Source: JAKPAM01 sp047605425 (lineage in GTDB: Bacteria > Pseudomonadota > Gammaproteobacteria > Burkholderiales > Burkholderiaceae_E). Taken from it: 8,248 nt of DNA. The first letter of the stretch is position 1. Each line of letters opens with the position of its first letter. The position numbers and the translations under genes are program-made. Shown piece by piece: positions 4,994 to 8,248 of the stretch. The notes below the pieces were generated by a model that saw nothing but the letters and a program-made list of their open reading frames with translations, had not been told where the DNA came from and did no database searches. The stretch covers positions 1-8,248 of the forward strand of contig JASGFT010000198.1 in NCBI GenBank assembly GCA_047605425.1. Direction: 5' to 3'.

Positions 4994-6508
4994 ATGGGTT
5001 GGGTCATCGACATCATCGGCGCCGCTCTTTTCGCGGCGGGACTGGCGCAGGGTGTCAGTGCGCTGGCCGATGGCGTCGCGATCGGCTGGCTGTCGCCGCT
5101 GCTGCTATTGGCCGGCGGGCTGGTGCGTGCGACCGGGCTGATGCTGGCCCATGTCCAGGCGATCCGGTCCGCCCAGCGCATCGTCGCCGCGCGGCGATCG
5201 ACACTGCTGCCCCGGCTGCTGGGCGGACGGCTGGCCCGGCCGCTGCTGGCGGGCGAGAATGCCACGCTGGCGATCGACCATCTCGCCGCGATCGAGGCGC
5301 ATGGCGCCCGCTTCCTGCCGATCCGCAAGGCGGCGGTGCTGGGGCCGCTGCTGGTCGCCGCGATCGTCGCGACCGCAAGCTGGGTTTGCGCCGCGATCAT
5401 GCTGGCGACCTTGATCCCCTTCGCCTTTGGCATGGTGCTGGCGGGCACGGCGGCGCGGGCGGCGGCGGAGCGGCAACTGGCGGCCTTGGCCGAATTGTCG
5501 GGCCTGTTCGTCGACCGGCTGCGCGCGCTGCCGCTGATCCGTCACCATGGCGCGCAGGCACGGATCAGCCGGCAGGTGGCGGGCGCCGCGCGGGAAGTGG
5601 CGACCCGCACCGGCGCGGTGCTCCGCATCGCCTTCCTGTCGGGCGCGGTACTGGAATTTTTCGCGGCGCTCTCGGTGGCGCTGGTCGCGGTCTATTGCGG
5701 CTTTGCCCTGCTTGGCCTGCTGCCCTTCCCCGCGCCCGAAGCGCTGGACCTGCGCGCCGCGCTGTTCGCCCTGGCGCTGGCGCCGGAATTCTATCTGCCG
5801 ATGCGCCGCCTGGCCGCGGCCTATCATGACAAGCAGATGGGCGAAGCGGCGGAAAAGGCGATCGCCGCCGCCCTGCCGGACGTGGAGGCCCCGCTCCATC
5901 CGGCCAGCCCCCCGTTCGATGGCCTCCATCTCAAGGATTTGCGGATCGGTATTGGCTCGGGGATCGGTCCGGTCAGCCTGACACTCAAGCCGCATGACCT
6001 GATCGCCCTCACCGGCCCGACCGGCAGCGGCAAGACCAGCATGCTCGCCGCGATCGCCGGACAGATTGACCCGGCCTCGGGCGAACTGACTCCGGTCGAT
6101 CCCGCGCGCATCGCCTGGGCGGCCCAGCGGCCGCTGCTGCTGCCCGGCAGCCTGGCCGACAATATCGCCCTCGCCCGCCCCGATGCCAACCAAGCGGAGA
6201 TCGCGCAGGTCGCCGCGCGTGTCGGTCTGACGCCGATGCTGGCCGCGCGGCCCGAAGGGCTGGACCTTGCCATCGATCATCAGGGGGCGGGCCTGTCGGG
6301 CGGCGAACGGCGGCGCATCGGCCTCGCCCGCGCCATCCTGTCCGAACGGCCCGTTCTGCTCTGCGATGAACCCACCGCCGATCTGGATGCGGAGAGCGCC
6401 GCCGACATCATCGCCCTGCTGGTCGCCTTGTCGGCCGAGCGGGCGATCCTGGTCGCCACCCACGATCATCGCCTGACCGCCGCCGCGCGGATGGAGGTGA
6501 TGCTGTGA
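4994..6508 (+). CDS. cydD: ABC transporter CydD subunit for cytochrome bd assembly
   Basis: One half of the heterodimeric CydDC exporter of the inner membrane, required to mature the hemes of cytochrome bd. The transported substrate has been given as glutathione/cysteine and, more recently, heme. The membrane domain covers about residues 1-300, with hydrophobic helices near 5-20, 32-50, 115-150 and 210-245. The nucleotide-binding domain then shows Walker A GPTGSGKT (341-348), signature LSGGE (434-438), Walker B VLLCDEP (454-460, Glu459) and H-loop His490. All ATPase motifs are present. At 504 residues it is shorter than E. coli CydD (588), mainly at the N-terminus and in linkers. The frame is closed by TAG at 4973-4975, so ATG 4994 is the first ATG in frame; its Shine-Dalgarno is poor (AGGG at 4978-4981). 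It overlaps cydC by 4 nt. Codon use differs from cydAB: 12 of 20 Glu codons are GAA. Confidence 0.9.
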   Translation: MGWVIDIIGAALFAAGLAQGVSALADGVAIGWLSPLLLLAGGLVRATGLMLAHVQAIRSAQRIVAARRSTLLPRLLGGRLARPLLAGENATLAIDHLAAIEAHGARFLPIRKAAVLGPLLVAAIVATASWVCAAIMLATLIPFAFGMVLAGTAARAAAERQLAALAELSGLFVDRLRALPLIRHHGAQARISRQVAGAAREVATRTGAVLRIAFLSGAVLEFFAALSVALVAVYCGFALLGLLPFPAPEALDLRAALFALALAPEFYLPMRRLAAAYHDKQMGEAAEKAIAAALPDVEAPLHPASPPFDGLHLKDLRIGIGSGIGPVSLTLKPHDLIALTGPTGSGKTSMLAAIAGQIDPASGELTPVDPARIAWAAQRPLLLPGSLADNIALARPDANQAEIAQVAARVGLTPMLAARPEGLDLAIDHQGAGLSGGERRRIGLARAILSERPVLLCDEPTADLDAESAADIIALLVALSAERAILVATHDHRLTAAARMEVML

Positions 6509-8130
6509 ACCCGATCCGGATCGCGCTCGACAAGGCGACAGGCTCCGCCACGCTGCTGCGCCGGGCGACGCTGTGCGCCGTCATCGCGGCGCTGGCCGGC
6601 ATCGCGTTGCTGGCGCTGGCCGGCTGGTTCCTGACCGCCGCCGCCATGGCCGGAGCGGCCGGCACGGTCGCCGTGCAGGCGTTCAACTATCTGGTGCCCA
6701 GCGCCGCGATCCGGCTGCTCGCCATATTGCGCACCGTCTCGCGCTATGGCGAGCGGCTCTGGTCGCACCGCGCCGCGCTCGAAGCCATGGGCGGCCTGCG
6801 CGCCAGCCTGTTCGCGCGCCTCGCCGCGCAGGACAGCCGCACCGCCCTGCGCTTGTCCAGCGGCGACGCCGCCGCGCGGCTGACCGGCGACATCGACGCG
6901 CTGGAGGATCTGGTGGTGCGCCGGCCGAGCCGGATCGCCGGATTGATGGCAGCGCTGGCGGGCGTGATCCTGGCGGCGAGCGGCGGCTGGCTGTCGGCCC
7001 TGCTGCTGGCGGCCATGCTCGCCGCCTTGCCGCTCTTGCTGCGCAGCCTCGCCCGCCGCCTGACCGAAGGCCCCGCACAGCAGGCCGCCGATGCGCTCGG
7101 CGCGCTCCGCACCCGCTATGTCGAACTGGCGAGCGCCCGCGCGGAAATCGCGGCCTATGGGCTGGGTGACCGGGTGATGGCCGAACTGGCACCGCTCACG
7201 CGCCGGCTCGACCGGGCCCGCGCCCGCCTGTTCATCGGCGAAGGCGTGCAGGCCGCCCTGCTCGCGGCCTATAGCGCGCTCGCGGTCATGCTGGTGCTGC
7301 TCGGCGCCGATGCCCCCGCGCCGCTGGTCGCGCTCGCCTTGCTGGCCAGCGCCGGCGCGGTGGAGGCGATGGCCGGGCTGTCGCGCACCGCCTTCCGCCA
7401 GGCCAGCGTCGATGCCGGCCTCGCCCGGCTGGCCGCGCTCGATGCACTGCCGCTGGACGATGCGCCTGCGCCATCCGCCGCGACGCCCCAAGCCATTCGA
7501 TTGGGCGACATCGAATTGCGCCCCGGTGCGCGCTTCGCCGTCACTGGCCGCTCCGGTTCGGGCAAGAGCCTGCTTGCGGAGGGTCTGGCCGGGCTGCGTC
7601 CGGTTACGGCCGATGTCGCGCTTGGCGGCCATCCGCTGGCAGCCTGCTCCGGGGCGGCGCTGCGCGACCAGTTCGCCCTCTCGCCCCAGGACGCGCCGAT
7701 GCTGGCCGGCAGCATCGCCGACAATCTGCGCCTCGCCCGACCCGGCATCGATGCGGCCGATATGGTCGATGCGCTGCATGTCGCCTGTCTCGACCAGCGC
7801 ATCGCCAGCCTGCCCGGCGGGATCGACTATCGGCTGGGTGAAGCCGGCGGCACCTTGTCAGGCGGCGAACGCAAGCGGCTGTCGCTGGCACGCGCGCTGC
7901 TGACCGGTCGTCCCTGGCTGTTGCTGGATGAGCCGACCGAGGGGCTGGATGCCGCGACCGAGGCGCTGTTGATCAGTCGGCTGCGCATCTGGCTCGACCG
8001 GACCGGCACCGGCCTGATCCTGATTTCGCACCGCCCCGCGCCACTCACGCTGACCGACCGACAGGTGCCGGTGTCGGCCATCGCCCCCCTGCCGGGCCAG
8101 GGTCTACCCGGAGTGGCAAGCGCGGCGTGA
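6505..8130 (+). CDS. cydC: ABC transporter CydC subunit for cytochrome bd assembly
   Basis: Partner of CydD in the CydDC exporter. The start is GTG at 6505, overlapping the cydD stop as GTGA, with GGAGGTGA at 6493-6500; translation is probably coupled. The protein has 541 residues (E. coli CydC 573). The N-terminus is diagnostic: LLALAGWFLTAAAMAG, then FNYLVPSAAIR and RTVSRYGERLWSH (residues 76-88). Arg84 and His88 of the last motif align with E. coli Arg81/His85, reported near the heme site as I recall. Further membrane helices lie near 145-178 and 250-285. The nucleotide-binding domain has Walker A GRSGSGKS (348-355), Q-loop LSPQDAP, signature LSGGE (451-455), Walker B LLLDEP (Glu476) and His509. 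A short Pro/Ala-rich tail ends the protein. It shares the GAA-rich codon habit of cydD (9 of 16 Glu) and not that of cydAB. Confidence 0.92.
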   Translation: MNPIRIALDKATGSATLLRRATLCAVIAALAGIALLALAGWFLTAAAMAGAAGTVAVQAFNYLVPSAAIRLLAILRTVSRYGERLWSHRAALEAMGGLRASLFARLAAQDSRTALRLSSGDAAARLTGDIDALEDLVVRRPSRIAGLMAALAGVILAASGGWLSALLLAAMLAALPLLLRSLARRLTEGPAQQAADALGALRTRYVELASARAEIAAYGLGDRVMAELAPLTRRLDRARARLFIGEGVQAALLAAYSALAVMLVLLGADAPAPLVALALLASAGAVEAMAGLSRTAFRQASVDAGLARLAALDALPLDDAPAPSAATPQAIRLGDIELRPGARFAVTGRSGSGKSLLAEGLAGLRPVTADVALGGHPLAACSGAALRDQFALSPQDAPMLAGSIADNLRLARPGIDAADMVDALHVACLDQRIASLPGGIDYRLGEAGGTLSGGERKRLSLARALLTGRPWLLLDEPTEGLDAATEALLISRLRIWLDRTGTGLILISHRPAPLTLTDRQVPVSAIAPLPGQGLPGVASAA

Positions 8131-8170
8131 GGATGATAGGCTTTGTCTTGCAAGCGCTTAGAGCCTGTTT

Positions 8171-8195
8171 GAAAAATCGCGAAAGGGCGATTTTC
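8171..8195. terminator. Hairpin downstream of cydC, candidate bidirectional terminator
   Basis: AAAATCGC (8173-8180), GAAAGG loop and GCGATTTT (8187-8194) form a perfect 8-bp stem, extendable by one G-C pair across a bulged A. It begins 42 nt after the cydC stop. The T-tract is part of the stem on the plus strand, and the A-tract gives a matching T-tract on the minus strand, so it could end transcripts from both sides. The rest of 8131-8248 holds nothing I can support as a gene. Confidence 0.45.
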
Positions 8196-8248
8196 AGTAC
8201 GGTTCCAGCCCGCGCCCCCGCCCAACCACCCGACAGGATGACACTGGA

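Noticed and set aside
4954..5829. Plus-strand frame beginning ATGAATGGGACG before cydD
   Set aside because: Different frame from the CydD protein; it gives a G/A/R-rich product with no motifs.
5105..6469. 454-codon minus-strand frame opposite cydD
   Set aside because: R/G/Q-rich shadow of cydD, which carries all the ABC ATPase motifs.
6466..7779. 437-codon minus-strand frame opposite cydC
   Set aside because: Low-complexity shadow of cydC without a recognisable domain.
8238..8248. ATGACACTGGA at the right edge as the start of a further gene
   Set aside because: Only three codons are visible and the nearby AGG abuts the ATG, which is too close for a ribosome-binding site.

Overview
This is high-GC DNA from a proteobacterium, most likely an alphaproteobacterium. 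The evidence is the gene families, the GC-biased third codon positions, an Irr/ICE-like motif and an FNR/FixK-type box. I cannot name the genus. Two parts of the window differ in codon habit. The left part, from the receptor to cydA, strongly prefers GAG for glutamate in cydA and cydB and uses CTC for leucine often, a rhizobial-type pattern. The right part, cydD and cydC, prefers GAA and CTG, which reminds me of sphingomonads.

Left region (1-1713): the N-terminal 188 codons of a TonB-dependent siderophore receptor run leftward off the window edge. It is divergent from an AraC-family regulator. The 247-bp intergenic region holds a good sigma70-type promoter for the regulator, a pair of 13-bp direct repeats 20 bp apart over its -35, an ICE-like element and an extended -10 just before the receptor start. 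This looks like a siderophore receptor with its own regulator. The most unusual signal is at positions 1-49. The receptor reading frame stops matching the family there, but the opposite strand of the same 49 bp encodes the expected plug motif (LVSKRP...) in the correct frame. The segment is bounded by GCCTCG/CGAGGC inverted repeats. It is either a small intragenic inversion or the centre of an inverted-duplication or foldback junction.

Middle and right region (1943-8130): a complete cytochrome bd quinol oxidase module. cydA-cydB-cydX lie on the minus strand and encode the two large oxidase subunits and the 43-residue small subunit, which is easily missed. cydD-cydC lie divergently on the plus strand, overlap by 4 nt, and encode the heterodimeric ABC transporter needed to assemble the bd hemes. 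The 143-bp space between cydA and cydD contains one FNR/FixK-like box, TTGAGACAGATCAA, with candidate -10 hexamers placed 31 bp to either side. Oxidase and assembly transporter are therefore probably induced together under low oxygen.

Gaps: 567-813 is regulatory. 1714-1942 lies between convergent araC and cydX and shows only GC-rich hairpins. 4851-4993 is the shared cyd promoter. 8131-8248 contains a hairpin terminator candidate and no supportable gene.
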